This document shows positions 10,168 to 18,459 of a stretch of DNA of 64,000 nt, piece by piece. Under the pieces are notes generated by a model. It did not search any database and was not told the DNA's origin. It saw nothing but the letters and a program-made list of their open reading frames with translations. This DNA comes from Rubrivivax sp. (GTDB taxonomy: Bacteria > Pseudomonadota > Gammaproteobacteria > Burkholderiales > Burkholderiaceae_C), in the NCBI GenBank assembly GCA_022842305.1, contig JALHPY010000001.1:1-64000 (forward strand), written 5' to 3'. Both the position numbers and the translations under genes were made by a program. Each line of letters begins with the position of its first letter. The stretch's first letter is position 1.

Positions 10168-11039
10168 TGTACACGCTCTTTGCCTACACCCGCGACCCGA
10201 AGAATCGAATTGTCAGATTCGCTGTGAACGACGACGTCCAGACATCGATGACCGCCTACCTGAGCAAGCAGGTCGAGGCATTCGGCAACGGCTGCGAAGA
10301 AGTGGCGTTCGACGGGAACTACAAGCCCGACGATGGCGAGATGCTCGTCATTGACGGGTTCGAGGACCTGGACAACCTGGCCAAGGTTGTCGCCTCGCCG
10401 CTGGACGTGCCGATTGCCGATCCCGCTAACCTGGACTTCGACCAGATCAGGGCGCTGTTCTTCGGCCACAAGGAAGGGGATGGCGCGTGGACGGTCTACC
10501 TGCAGAGCTTCGACCGGCGCCGCGTGATCTCCTCGGCGGGGTTCTCGATCTTCCACTCTAAGGACACGTACAAGCGCATTGAGGGATCAGGTCTCACCCT
10601 CGACAACAAACTCGCAGCACGGCTCCGCGGCACCAAGCTGTCCTTCTTCAGCTTCTTCCATGTCCGTCAGATCTTCGACATGTCGAGCTACTACCAGGAG
10701 GCCACCGACAACGACATCAAGTCTTTCGCGGCTCTCAAGGAATTGCATGTCGACAACACCGACGAGTTGGTGGCCGCCAGTGACACCTGGGTCCGCCGCA
10801 AGGTCTGGCTGGTCATGCAGAGCAACATTCTGGGCAAGGTACCACCCAGTGACATAAAGGCGATCGCCGCGGAATTCAAGATCCCGGTCGAGTACGTAAA
10901 TCATGGCGGCAACGAGAAGCTCAAGCTACCCGGTGACAAGAAATCGCTAAAGACGCTGTTGCGCTTCCTAGATGAGGACTACTACAAGTCGCCGCTGTCG
11001 AAGACGAACTACCTCACCAACTCTAAGCGGGCAGTCTGA
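10167..11039 (+). CDS. kwaB: Kiwa defence protein KwaB (DUF4868)
   Basis: Soluble 290-residue protein of the DUF4868 family, the effector of Kiwa. Family-like features are the N-terminal FAVNDDVQTSMTAYLSKQV region, a long central mixed alpha/beta region (VISSAGFSIFHSKDTYKRI), and a conserved C terminus with LRFLDEDYYKSPLSKTNYL and a terminal NSKR. Start: ATGATG at 10164-10169 overlaps the kwaA stop TGA; the second ATG gives better spacing from GGAGG at 10158-10162, but 10164 is also possible. Overlap implies translational coupling with kwaA. A hairpin at 11121-11149 ends the unit. The DUF4868 call is from recalled family signatures, not an alignment. Confidence 0.75.
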   Translation: MYTLFAYTRDPKNRIVRFAVNDDVQTSMTAYLSKQVEAFGNGCEEVAFDGNYKPDDGEMLVIDGFEDLDNLAKVVASPLDVPIADPANLDFDQIRALFFGHKEGDGAWTVYLQSFDRRRVISSAGFSIFHSKDTYKRIEGSGLTLDNKLAARLRGTKLSFFSFFHVRQIFDMSSYYQEATDNDIKSFAALKELHVDNTDELVAASDTWVRRKVWLVMQSNILGKVPPSDIKAIAAEFKIPVEYVNHGGNEKLKLPGDKKSLKTLLRFLDEDYYKSPLSKTNYLTNSKRAV

Positions 11040-11120
11040 CAGCGACACACATGCCCCCGCATCTCGAAGCCCTCCCCGTCTGTGCTTTTCCGTCTGGGCC
11101 TACAGGCTTGATTGACTTCG

Positions 11121-11149
11121 CTTCGGTACTCGTCGTTCGAGTCCCGAAG
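11121..11149. terminator. Hairpin between convergent kwaB and DUF488 genes
   Basis: CTTCGG-T-ACTCG-TCGTT-CGAGT-C-CCGAAG forms an 11-pair stem with one symmetrical mismatch and a 5-base loop. It sits in the short gap between convergent genes, so it can end transcription from both sides. No long T-run follows on either strand, so termination strength is uncertain. Confidence 0.55.
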
Positions 11150-11154
11150 CTTGG

Positions 11155-11586
11155 CTACAGATGCACTATCTCAACATCCGACCATTTGTCTTTGAGGTAC
11201 TCGGCCACTAGCCGGCGATGGCAGTGATGCGGCTTGTCTTCGCTGCAAAGAAGGCACCCTCCGTCCAACTGGTTGCGGTCTAGGGTTTCAATGCGCCGCT
11301 TTCCCATGAGGTCCACAAACTTCGCGGCATAGCTGTCCCAGTCGCCACCATCCTTTTTGTATGCATCAAGCATGTCTTGGGTGGGCGCGAGAGCGGGAAC
11401 ATGTTCGTAACCCATTCCGCATAGGGCCCCGGTGAAGTATTTGAGATCGTCGCGCTTCGCAAAGCCCGCCAACTGCGAGATGTTGTTGAGACGAACATCA
11501 ACGAGACGCTTAGCGCCCGAGTCCTTGAGGCGGGTGAAGAAGCGCTGCGCAGTTGTCTTGGTAAATCCGATTGTGAATATCTTCAT
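11155..11586 (-). CDS. DUF488 family protein (short copy)
   Basis: 143 residues, starting MKIFTIGFTKTTAQRF, the usual DUF488 opening. It keeps VDVRLN (second strand, aspartate and arginine) and the C-terminal CSEDKPHHCHRRLVAEYL, with the family's C-x7-CHR signature. DUF488 proteins have a Rossmann-like fold; their biochemical activity is not established. It is the last gene of a minus-strand operon and overlaps the preceding longer DUF488 gene by 4 bp (ATGA). Two different DUF488 proteins together with a dual-OB protein is a recurring set in mobile DNA. Confidence 0.85.
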   Translation of the reverse strand: MKIFTIGFTKTTAQRFFTRLKDSGAKRLVDVRLNNISQLAGFAKRDDLKYFTGALCGMGYEHVPALAPTQDMLDAYKKDGGDWDSYAAKFVDLMGKRRIETLDRNQLDGGCLLCSEDKPHHCHRRLVAEYLKDKWSDVEIVHL

Positions 11587-12215
11587 CTTAAGTAGTCTCT
11601 TTGTTCTGCCCCAGCTTCGACCCGGCGACTTGGAGCAGCGCTCCTGTCATAGGCAATGAGTTGCCCTTGCCTGTCGTAGGCAAGTTCGACAGCGGCTTCT
11701 CGCGGCCTAAACATGTCTTCGGCGCCGATGCCCAGTTGGTCGATAAGACGCGTCATGGCGGCATCGTGAGACTCAAGCGCGCCGGTCTGCAAGATATGCG
11801 TCACTGCGACGCCATCCCTCACGAGCTCTCGCGATACAAGGATCGTGCGATGACAGTCGAGCGGATCTTTCTCTGCGCACATTAGCGCGATGCGGTACTT
11901 CTTAGCCCCGTCGATGACCCGCTTGATTCCAGCTCGGAACAGGTCTGTTTCAGAGAGCTTCTGATAGCTGACTCTTTCGTGAACGTAGCAGCATTCATCA
12001 TCGCTTCTCGCTCCAAGCTCCTTGCCGAGGAACACATAGCTGATGGCTTCCTGCTTGAGCGACTCACGGAGGCTTTCGCGATTGAACTGAGGGTTGTGCC
12101 GGCTGTACGGCGCGGACCGCACATCCGCTATCGCGGATATCTCGTGACGCTTCAGCAGCCCGATGAATTGCTCTAGCGGCTGCGTTGAGTGGCCTACGGT
12201 GAAGACCTCAAGCAT
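11583..12215 (-). CDS. DUF488 family protein (long copy)
   Basis: 210-residue DUF488 protein. The N terminus reads MLEVFTVGHSTQPLEQFIGLLK, then IADVRSAPYSRHNPQFN (the conserved DVR-x-P-x-S block), ISYVFLGKELGAR, and near the middle CAEKDPLDCHRTILV with the C-x7-CHR motif. The C-terminal 50 residues are an extra tail not present in the shorter neighbour. Its start overlaps the end of the dual-OB gene by 8 bp and its stop overlaps the second DUF488 gene by 4 bp, so the three are almost surely translated together. Function unknown; the genomic setting (next to Kiwa and a TcmP pair) suggests a role in conflict with phages or plasmids. Confidence 0.88.
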   Translation of the reverse strand: MLEVFTVGHSTQPLEQFIGLLKRHEISAIADVRSAPYSRHNPQFNRESLRESLKQEAISYVFLGKELGARSDDECCYVHERVSYQKLSETDLFRAGIKRVIDGAKKYRIALMCAEKDPLDCHRTILVSRELVRDGVAVTHILQTGALESHDAAMTRLIDQLGIGAEDMFRPREAAVELAYDRQGQLIAYDRSAAPSRRVEAGAEQRDYLR

Positions 12216-12915
12216 GCGCTGCCTCGCATCGTTGCTGAGTAATCAAAGAGGCAATCACACGGAAGCTGAAGCCGTGGAACACCTCAACAAGGCTGATGCA
12301 GAGAACCGCATCGCCAACTGGATAGGCCCCTTCGCCACGCTGTAGATACGCGTCTTCCAACTCGGCATCGCTCACCGAAAGGATGTAGGTCTGGCGCTGG
12401 TAGGTGAATCGCCCGCGAACCTTCTTCTTGCCGGGCTTTCCCTGCCAGCCGTCTTCGAACTGCACGCGGAGCTCAAGGTCCGACACATGGATCAGCTTCA
12501 GCGAGCTCCGGAACCGCAGAACGTCCGCCTCAGCGATCTTGTCGTTCAAGCCGTTCTGAGTGCTTTGCGAGTGCGCCCAGAATCCTGCTTCATGGCCGTC
12601 AACGCATGCCAGCACGTTGACCCAGGAAGCAACCCCGACCTTTTGCCAATACTCGGCGGCGTGCAGGACATGGTTCTCCTGCTGAAAGTCGAACGGACTG
12701 GGTCTCAGCAACGGCATCTTGATGATGTCGAGCACTTGCGCCAGGCGGCCATTGGGATAGCGTCGATCGGCTTCGGACACTTCATGTGTCGGCCGTTCGC
12801 TGACAGGGCGAAGCCAGGCACCGGCCGCGCCGGCGTTCCACACCTTGCCGGCAATGCACCGGCCCTGCGGCGGTTTGCGCGAGTTGGCCAAGCACAGGAT
12901 CGTTTGTTCGTACAT
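12208..12915 (-). CDS. Putative dual OB-domain protein
   Basis: 235 residues; opens MYEQTILCLANSRKPPQGRC followed by GAWLRPVS, a pattern I associate with proteins annotated as dual OB domain-containing that travel with DUF488 genes. The rest is rich in short beta strands (LELRVQFEDGW, KVRGRFTYQRQTYILSVSD), compatible with two OB folds and hence nucleic-acid or oligonucleotide binding. The frame is open 12 codons further upstream, but ATG 12915 has GGGAGA just before it. It overlaps the long DUF488 gene by 8 bp. The domain name is from memory and has not been checked by profile search. Confidence 0.6.
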   Translation of the reverse strand: MYEQTILCLANSRKPPQGRCIAGKVWNAGAAGAWLRPVSERPTHEVSEADRRYPNGRLAQVLDIIKMPLLRPSPFDFQQENHVLHAAEYWQKVGVASWVNVLACVDGHEAGFWAHSQSTQNGLNDKIAEADVLRFRSSLKLIHVSDLELRVQFEDGWQGKPGKKKVRGRFTYQRQTYILSVSDAELEDAYLQRGEGAYPVGDAVLCISLVEVFHGFSFRVIASLITQQRCEAAHA

Positions 12916-12951
12916 TCTGTCTCCCTCGTCACCAAAATGCCCTGTTCTCAA

Positions 12952-13233
12952 CTACTCCACAAGCTCAATCTGAATGCGGCGGCCTACCAGCGCCGCTGCG
13001 CGCTGCAGCGTGGACAGGGTGACATCACTTGCCGAGTCCAGCAGTCTGTCAACCTGGGAGCGGCTAGTGTTCAGCAGTGCGGCCATCCGCGCCTTGGAGA
13101 GTGACTGCTCCTTCATGGCCGCGACAATCTGCAAAGCAATCGCTTCCTTGACCGCGCGGCTCTGGGCGCTCTCGAGAGCCCCGTCGTGCCTTGAAGGGCC
13201 TGCAGCGGCCGAATCGGGTTGAAGTCTTGCCAT
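12952..13233 (-). CDS. XRE/HigA-like helix-turn-helix protein
   Basis: 93 residues with a Cro/CI-type HTH in the C-terminal half: LSKARMAALLNTSRSQVDRLLDS, then VTLSTLQRAAALVGRRIQIELVE. This arrangement is common in HigA/XRE antitoxins and small repressors. No toxin gene of RelE/HigE type lies next to it on the same strand, so it may instead regulate the six-gene minus operon in which it sits (between tcmP and the dual-OB gene, gaps of 109 and 36 bp). The first Met of the conserved part was chosen; the frame is open upstream and no strong ribosome-binding site decides the start. Confidence 0.7.
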   Translation of the reverse strand: MARLQPDSAAAGPSRHDGALESAQSRAVKEAIALQIVAAMKEQSLSKARMAALLNTSRSQVDRLLDSASDVTLSTLQRAAALVGRRIQIELVE

Positions 13234-13342
13234 CTGCACACTCAGCTTGCCAGCCCAATATGTACCATAGAAAGTGCATGCAGGCCAGCCCGCAGGCGGC
13301 CGGAGGGTCAGGTGCGAGACCACCCCGGAACCATACCCGGGC

Positions 13343-14617
13343 TCACGCCAGGAAGAGCTTTGCCTGCCAGTTGGTCTCGATCTTGTCGCCGTCGACCATG
13401 TAGCGCGCAAGTCGTCGCGGCTTACCGTCATGGCTCGTTATGACGATGTCTCCCTCGCCTACCAAGCGTTCGAGCGCCACCTTGTACATGTGGGCAGTGG
13501 CAGGTGAGCCGTTGCAGGTCTGCGCATATATCTCTCCCAACAGACCCGGACCAGGCTGACTGCGTACCAGCGCCCCCAGCTGCTCGACCAAAGCGCTATC
13601 CGATTGGTGCCGAGCCACGTCGTCGAATCGGAAACCACCGTCGAACTCCTGCATAAACCCCATGGTCTGCGGGGCAAGCATGTCTAGTCCAGCGCCACCA
13701 TAGTGGATGAAGTGGTTCTGATGGCCCCAGTGGACCTGCTTCATCACATCCTGTGCGCGTGGATGCTGAGACAAGTGCACCAGCCAGTACTCGCCGTGGC
13801 CCGATCCCGTGCCCCGTATGAAAAACGGGGTGAAGAAGCGCGCACCGCAACCAGTCACGAGCGCTTGATAGAGAGCGCCCTGGATAAACCTTCTCCAGTC
13901 GGCGTCGTTCTGCTTTACGTCGTCTATGGACCTGCCCCCAAGCGCCTTGCGGATATCTACCTGCAGCGTCTGACTGATGCGCTCGACTAGCTCGTCATTG
14001 GTGTAAGTGGCGAACGAAGATACATGAAACGTCAGCACTACCTCGCTGTTAGGCAACTCACTGAAGATGCGTCGAATAAGGGTCGACGGCACGTCCGTGT
14101 ACCCATATTGATCGAGAAAGAAGATCGCCGTCGAAGCTCGCGGAGTATGCTTCTTCACAAGAGCCAAGGCCCCATCGGCTGCGCTGATGAACTCGGCGCA
14201 GACCAGATGAATCGACTTGCCGATTAGGTGACCGTAGTCACGCGCCGTAAGTTCAGCGGTCAGTTGCCGAATCGCCTTTGCATCCTTGTCGATAAACAAG
14301 AACTGAACGTCTAGCTCAATTGGTTTGGTTCTGTCCTTGTTGACTAGGACGCTCGCTTCTTCGACCGCCTTGAGCATGCGAATCGGCGACCCGACGACTT
14401 CCCTGTCCGTTCCGCGAAGGTAATAAACGCCTCCGCCGCAGAATCCATCAACAAGCGTGATGCGGAATCGTTCTGCACCTCGGCGATTTAGCGTGCGCTG
14501 CGCAAAATAGGCTCGCAAGTATTCAACCAGCACACTGTGCTTGGTTAGGCTGTGCTCATCAATCTGCGCTCTGCCCTGCTCCCAATCGTAGTGTCTCTTG
14601 CTCACGCTGCCTTTCAA
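13343..14617 (-). CDS. tcmP: Three-Cys-motif partner protein TcmP
   Basis: 424 residues. The N-terminal half has a methyltransferase-like Rossmann pattern: FRITLVDGFCGGGVYY (residues about 50-66), VQFLFIDKDAKAI and AIFFLDQYGYTDVP, all typical of TcmP. The C-terminal half looks like a winged-helix region (ALERLVGEGDIVITSHDGKPRRL). TcmP is defined by its pairing with a three-Cys protein of the phage Gp37/Gp68 type, and that partner is exactly the preceding gene, 15 bp upstream. The activity of the pair is not established; co-occurrence on mobile DNA suggests nucleic-acid or nucleoside modification or defence. Family call is confident, function is open. Confidence 0.85.
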   Translation of the reverse strand: MKGSVSKRHYDWEQGRAQIDEHSLTKHSVLVEYLRAYFAQRTLNRRGAERFRITLVDGFCGGGVYYLRGTDREVVGSPIRMLKAVEEASVLVNKDRTKPIELDVQFLFIDKDAKAIRQLTAELTARDYGHLIGKSIHLVCAEFISAADGALALVKKHTPRASTAIFFLDQYGYTDVPSTLIRRIFSELPNSEVVLTFHVSSFATYTNDELVERISQTLQVDIRKALGGRSIDDVKQNDADWRRFIQGALYQALVTGCGARFFTPFFIRGTGSGHGEYWLVHLSQHPRAQDVMKQVHWGHQNHFIHYGGAGLDMLAPQTMGFMQEFDGGFRFDDVARHQSDSALVEQLGALVRSQPGPGLLGEIYAQTCNGSPATAHMYKVALERLVGEGDIVITSHDGKPRRLARYMVDGDKIETNWQAKLFLA

Positions 14618-14632
14618 CGTTAGGAGCGAATG

Positions 14633-15493
14633 TTACGACGTGGAATGCGTGCTTGGGAATTGATCCCAATGGCGGCCGGCAAGCTCCCTACCGGACTTTC
14701 CCTTACCGAGGCCGGCCAGCCTGACTTCAACATCATCTACTTTGATGATGCGAATTGCCGTCTTGCCCGCAACGGACTGCAGCGCATCAATCGGACCCCA
14801 GTGTCCCCACTGCTTGAAATGAAACGGCACGCGTGCCTCTTGACACTGCTGGCGAAGGTCCTCAGGCCAGTGAGGCTCCATTGGCCTCGCACCTGCTCCC
14901 GACTCCCCGCCAGCTATTACCCAGTCAATTCGAGTGCCGCGGTCACCCTTGGTCAGATACGGGCGAAGGTCGATCGCGCCAAGAAGAGGCTCACAAGAGA
15001 CGAATCGAACTGAGGGCGTCTTGAAGGCGAGCAAGTAGTCAAGCCGCTTGCCGGCCGACCGCTCATCTTCAACGGTTGTCCCCAGCCACACATTGCGCGG
15101 AAATTCGTACCCCTTCGGCAGTTGCTTACGTACCAGATGAATCCGCTTGGTCAGCAACAGCCAGTCGAGATGTGGAGTTCGTCCGATCAGGTCAAAAAGG
15201 CGAAGCCTGTGAGGAACCAGATCCTTGCGGTTCTCAAACACGTCCGCCATTGACGCGCAAAACACGCGACGGCGTTCTCCCGAGGCCTCCGCGTCCTTGT
15301 TCCATCGCACCGGTTGGTTCCAATGCGCGTTCCCGAAGAAGCGCCGCCCACTGTGTGGCCCCCAGACATCCGTCCCTAGGCGACGCGCCCACGCCTCAGC
15401 GTAGCAATGGTCGCAAGCGGCCGACACCTTCACACAACCCCACCAAGGGTTGAATGTGTGGTGCGTCCACTCGATCCGCGAGTCCTTTCCCAT
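14633..15493 (-). CDS. Phage Gp37/Gp68 family three-Cys protein (DUF5131)
   Basis: 286 residues. The start has IEWTHHTFNPWWGCVKVSAA followed by the rest of a three-cysteine cluster, C20-x6-C27-x2-C30, which gives the three-Cys family its name and resembles a radical-SAM-type iron-sulfur site. Further family blocks are GRRFFGNAHW, VFCASMADVFE, WLLLTKR, NVWLGTTVE, RFVSCEPLLG and DWVIAGGESG. The ATG at 15493 places the Cys cluster at the N terminus, as in homologues; an upstream open extension of 83 codons is not conserved-looking. It leads the minus-strand operon with tcmP. The chemistry is unknown; a radical-SAM-like mechanism is inference from the cysteine spacing. Confidence 0.85.
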   Translation of the reverse strand: MGKDSRIEWTHHTFNPWWGCVKVSAACDHCYAEAWARRLGTDVWGPHSGRRFFGNAHWNQPVRWNKDAEASGERRRVFCASMADVFENRKDLVPHRLRLFDLIGRTPHLDWLLLTKRIHLVRKQLPKGYEFPRNVWLGTTVEDERSAGKRLDYLLAFKTPSVRFVSCEPLLGAIDLRPYLTKGDRGTRIDWVIAGGESGAGARPMEPHWPEDLRQQCQEARVPFHFKQWGHWGPIDALQSVAGKTAIRIIKVDDVEVRLAGLGKGKSGRELAGRHWDQFPSTHSTS

Positions 15494-15763
15494 CAGTGCC
15501 TTGAATCTGTATTTTTGTCCAGTATTTTGGCACCAAGGTCCAGCATTGGCAATCACCGTATGGCTCGCTCCTTTGTCAACGGGTCGCGCGGATTCGATAG
15601 GTCGCACCTGACGGTTAGTCGTGCGCATGCGGCCTGATACCTCCGAGGCTTCGACGAGGTCAGATGCTAACGACAGCTTTCCGCCGAAAACGAGCGAACC
15701 AGCGCTGTGCGTGAAAGACTGCAAACAGTCTTGAAGCGACATCCTTCGGGTAGCGTCGCCACG
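15494..15763. other. Upstream region of the six-gene operon, no gene seen
   Basis: 270 bp with no recognisable gene. It should contain the promoter of the minus-strand operon that begins with the Gp68-like gene. No clear -35/-10 pair or operator could be picked out with confidence by eye. Confidence 0.4.
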
Positions 15764-15955
15764 TCAATCCAAGGGAAACGGCAATGCCTTCCGCCAACTC
15801 AGCGTCTGGGCTGCAAGTTCTCCCTCGTTGCCAACGTCACGCCACCACGGTGTCACGCCGTCCACCTGCACCGGTTCGACCGCCTCACCGAGTCGTGGCA
15901 TCAGCAGGTGGCACAGGTGATCGTAGTGGTCGTGCGACGGCAGCACCGCGTCCAC
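15764..15955 (-). pseudogene. Fragment of a metallo-beta-lactamase-fold hydrolase
   Basis: A 63-codon fragment begins MDAVLPSHDHYDHLCHLLMP, the H-x-H-x-D-H zinc-binding signature of metallo-beta-lactamase-fold enzymes, then shows GVTPWWRDVG and ELAAQTLSW, which resemble later blocks of the NAPE-PLD-like subfamily brought together by internal loss. No frame continues it on either side to a full-length enzyme (usually over 250 residues). It is read as a gene remnant. It supports the view that this part of the island has accumulated broken cargo. Confidence 0.55.
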
Positions 15956-16262
15956 CCGTGGCAGCGCTCTTCATGCGCGACCCCGGTGGTGGCGGAGCAC
16001 GCAGTTTGCGGGGCCCAGCCTGCAGGCTCGCCGTGCGTGCCTGCGCTGGCGGCGCCGCGCAGAACTGCCAGCAGATCGGCGCCTGTGCAAACGCCGGTAC
16101 AACGCAGGCGTGATGCCGCGCAGTCGGGGCATCAATCTGCAGGCGCATGCTGCGCGCAGAACGGCGCCACACGTTGCTGCCGCCGTTCAACCTCGGGTTT
16201 CCGATCGGCCTGGAGCAGCCTTCGATCAGGGCACCGCCGTGGCGATCGGCACAATCGTGACC
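15956..16262. other. Gene-free stretch before DUF6880 gene
   Basis: About 300 bp between the hydrolase remnant and the DUF6880 start. Open frames exist here only because of high GC; none has a recognisable domain, and none has a convincing start. It probably includes more decayed hydrolase sequence and the promoter of the DUF6880 gene, neither of which can be placed. Confidence 0.35.
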
Positions 16263-17693
16263 ATGGCCGCCCGCAAGGAAGAACTCGACGCTTTCATCCG
16301 CCGACAAGATGCCGGCGCCCTGGCCGACGTGCTGCTGGAACTGGCTGAAGCCCATCCGGCCGTGCAGAAGCGCCTTGCGCGCATGCAACTTGCGGACAAG
16401 CCGGACCGCCTCGCCGCTACTTTCCGCAAGACCCTCGCCGGCTGGCGCAGGCAGAACCGGCTCCTCGACTACCGGGACAGCCAGGAATGGGGCGCAGAGG
16501 CCCAGGCCTGGCTGGCCCAGATCGAGCGCGAGCTTCTGCCGCGTGACCCCATGGCCACAGTCGAGCTGGTGGGTTCCTTCATCGAATGCGATGCGAAGTT
16601 CTTCGACCGCGCAGACGACTCCAGTGGATGCATCGGCAGCGCCATGCGTGCGGCGTGTCGCCTCTGGCTGGAAGCCGCTGCCCGCTGTGAGACGCCGTCC
16701 GAGATGTGGCCCGCTCGTCTGCAGCAGCTGTTCGCTGGAGATCGCTACGGCGCCCGGGAGCCCCTGCTCCTGCAGGCCAACCTGCTCTTGTCCGAGGCCC
16801 AGCTTTGGCAGCTCGTCGCAGGGTACGAGCGCCAGGTCGACAGCGCACCGCCGGTCTCCGGCCCCTGGGAAGCTTCAAGTCCTGATGCCAGGTCGGCCTT
16901 CGTCGCGCTGACCCTGCTGTCGCACGCCCTGCGCGATCCGGACGTGCACGTAAGGGCCACGTTGCGCCGCAGCCCGCGGCCCAACTCGAGGCAGAAGCAG
17001 GAGTTCGTGCTTCAGTACCTCGACGTCGACCGGCCCGCCGACGCCCTGCGCTGGCTGGATGACGAGGCTGACTGGCACCCGCACACCCGGCTGCGCCTGC
17101 TGGCCGAGACCCTCAGGCGCCTGGGGCACACCGACCGCAGCGCGCCGGTGCAGCAGCAGGTGTTCGAACAGACGCTGAGCGTCGAGGACTTTCGGGGCTG
17201 GCTGGGGCATCTGGCGCCACCAGAGCAGACCGGGGCTCTCGCCCGTGCCCGTCAACTCGCCCTCGACCACGACGATCCGGTCACCGCCGCCCGCTTGCTG
17301 GTGGAGATCGAATGCTGGGACGATGCCGAGCAGGTGCTCGTCGCGGAGCAGGCCCGCATCACCGGTCAGGACTATGTCTGGCTCGTGCCGCTGGCGAAGT
17401 CCCTGGAGACGCAGCAACGCTGGCGCGGCGCGACCGCCGTTTATCGGGCGCTGCTCGATGCCATCCTCGCCAAGGCACATGCCCCCGCCTACGGGCACGG
17501 AGCGCGCTACTGGCACGGGCTGAATGCGATCGCCGCCCAGGCGCCGGAACTGATGCCGCTGCAGCCGCACGACGCCTATATCGCCGTCATCCGAAGGAAG
17601 CACGCACGCAAGGTCGCGTTCTGGGCCCAGGTCAACAAAGGGACGACCGCCGCGGCCGACGACGGCGGCAGGGACGACACAGATGATGCGTAG
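16263..17693 (+). CDS. DUF6880 family protein
   Basis: 476 residues, mostly alpha-helical. It starts MAARKEELDAFIRRQDAGALADVLLELAEAHP, matching the N-terminal helix pair of DUF6880 proteins. The rest is a series of helix pairs that look like tetratricopeptide-type repeats (ARQLALDHDDPVTAARLLVE, AEQVLVAEQARIT, AKSLETQQRWRGATAVYRAL), then a tail ending in an acidic Asp-rich stretch. Related proteins often have SWIM zinc-finger partners or domains; none is seen here. The ATG was chosen because conserved sequence begins there. A hairpin overlapping the stop codon may end transcription. Function unknown; a scaffold role is a guess from the repeats. Confidence 0.65.
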   Translation: MAARKEELDAFIRRQDAGALADVLLELAEAHPAVQKRLARMQLADKPDRLAATFRKTLAGWRRQNRLLDYRDSQEWGAEAQAWLAQIERELLPRDPMATVELVGSFIECDAKFFDRADDSSGCIGSAMRAACRLWLEAAARCETPSEMWPARLQQLFAGDRYGAREPLLLQANLLLSEAQLWQLVAGYERQVDSAPPVSGPWEASSPDARSAFVALTLLSHALRDPDVHVRATLRRSPRPNSRQKQEFVLQYLDVDRPADALRWLDDEADWHPHTRLRLLAETLRRLGHTDRSAPVQQQVFEQTLSVEDFRGWLGHLAPPEQTGALARARQLALDHDDPVTAARLLVEIECWDDAEQVLVAEQARITGQDYVWLVPLAKSLETQQRWRGATAVYRALLDAILAKAHAPAYGHGARYWHGLNAIAAQAPELMPLQPHDAYIAVIRRKHARKVAFWAQVNKGTTAAADDGGRDDTDDA

Positions 17694-17705
17694 CGTAGCG
17701 CATCA
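17684..17705 (+). terminator. Hairpin overlapping the DUF6880 stop codon
   Basis: TGATGCG (17684-17690) and CGCATCA (17699-17705) form a seven-pair stem with an eight-base loop that contains the TAG stop. It is followed by GATTT. This is a weak but plausible intrinsic terminator or mRNA end structure. Confidence 0.45.
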
Positions 17706-17762
17706 GATTTCAGGCCCGGTGCAACCCACCCAGACGCTCGGCTTCAGCAAGGCCACCTGACC

Positions 17763-18209
17763 ATGGGCTGGTCATCCCGCTTGTTCCTGTTGTCGGGCGA
17801 CGATGCACTGCACCGCCTGACCGGCACGGCCTACACCCGGATGCTGAAGGCGCAAGCCCCGTGCCGCGTGCCGGACTTCGCCGGGCAGAGGGCACGTCTG
17901 GCCGGCGTCACCGTCGAGACCGCGGACGGCATCGCTCTCGGCGTGCGCCACATGAGCTTCTCTGTCCTCGAGTTCGACGCCGACGGCCTGCTCGACGTGC
18001 AGCGTCTCAACGTCCAGCAGGTGGCCCGTCTCGATACCCTGCTGGCCGGGGTGCTCGGACCTAAAGCGGCGGAAGTGACGGTGGTTGACGCCGCGAACCG
18101 CTTCCGCGCCCGCGGGGGTGCTTGGGAACCGGACCGCCCCCTGCGGCGGCGCCTGGAGGCCGCGGCGCTCGGCCTTGGTCACTACCCCCGCGTGAGGGTC
18201 GTCGACTGA
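17763..18209 (+). CDS. Hypothetical protein, island-associated
   Basis: 148 residues starting MGWSSRLFLLSGDDALHRL. It contains alternating strands and helices (VPDFAGQRARLAGVTVETAD, HMSFSVLEFDADGLLDVQR, VTVVDAANRFRARGG), no membrane segment and no known catalytic motif. It follows the DUF6880 gene by about 70 bp in the same direction, so it may be expressed with it if the stop-codon hairpin is leaky. I do not recognise the family. Coding is supported by even codon use, consistent hydrophobic periodicity and a compact start. The 250 bp after it contain no recognisable gene. Confidence 0.6.
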   Translation: MGWSSRLFLLSGDDALHRLTGTAYTRMLKAQAPCRVPDFAGQRARLAGVTVETADGIALGVRHMSFSVLEFDADGLLDVQRLNVQQVARLDTLLAGVLGPKAAEVTVVDAANRFRARGGAWEPDRPLRRRLEAAALGLGHYPRVRVVD

Positions 18210-18459
18210 CCGCAGGCTGATTGCGACAAACGGCCAAGCCGCAGAGACAGTTCGCCGGGGGCTCCAGACCAGTGGCGGACTTCCCGATAGGTTGAGTTGC
18301 TCTCTCGACTGGCGGATCACTGGCCTGCAAGAACGCTCGACGTGGTCGCAGGTTTCGCCGATCCACCGGCCGACTGACCGTTCGCCGCCTTCTGGTGCCG
18401 CAGGTTGCAGTTCTTCGTCGACGAGTAGGTCGGCTGAAGCCTCTCGTTGCTACACATCT

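Noticed and set aside
13064-13279. Toxin gene next to the XRE-type protein
   Set aside because: The only overlapping frame has no RelE/HigB-type features, so a toxin-antitoxin call is not supported.
15707-16348. 213-codon plus-strand gene
   Set aside because: Its translation has no domain and runs opposite a fragment with a clear metallo-beta-lactamase zinc motif on the minus strand.
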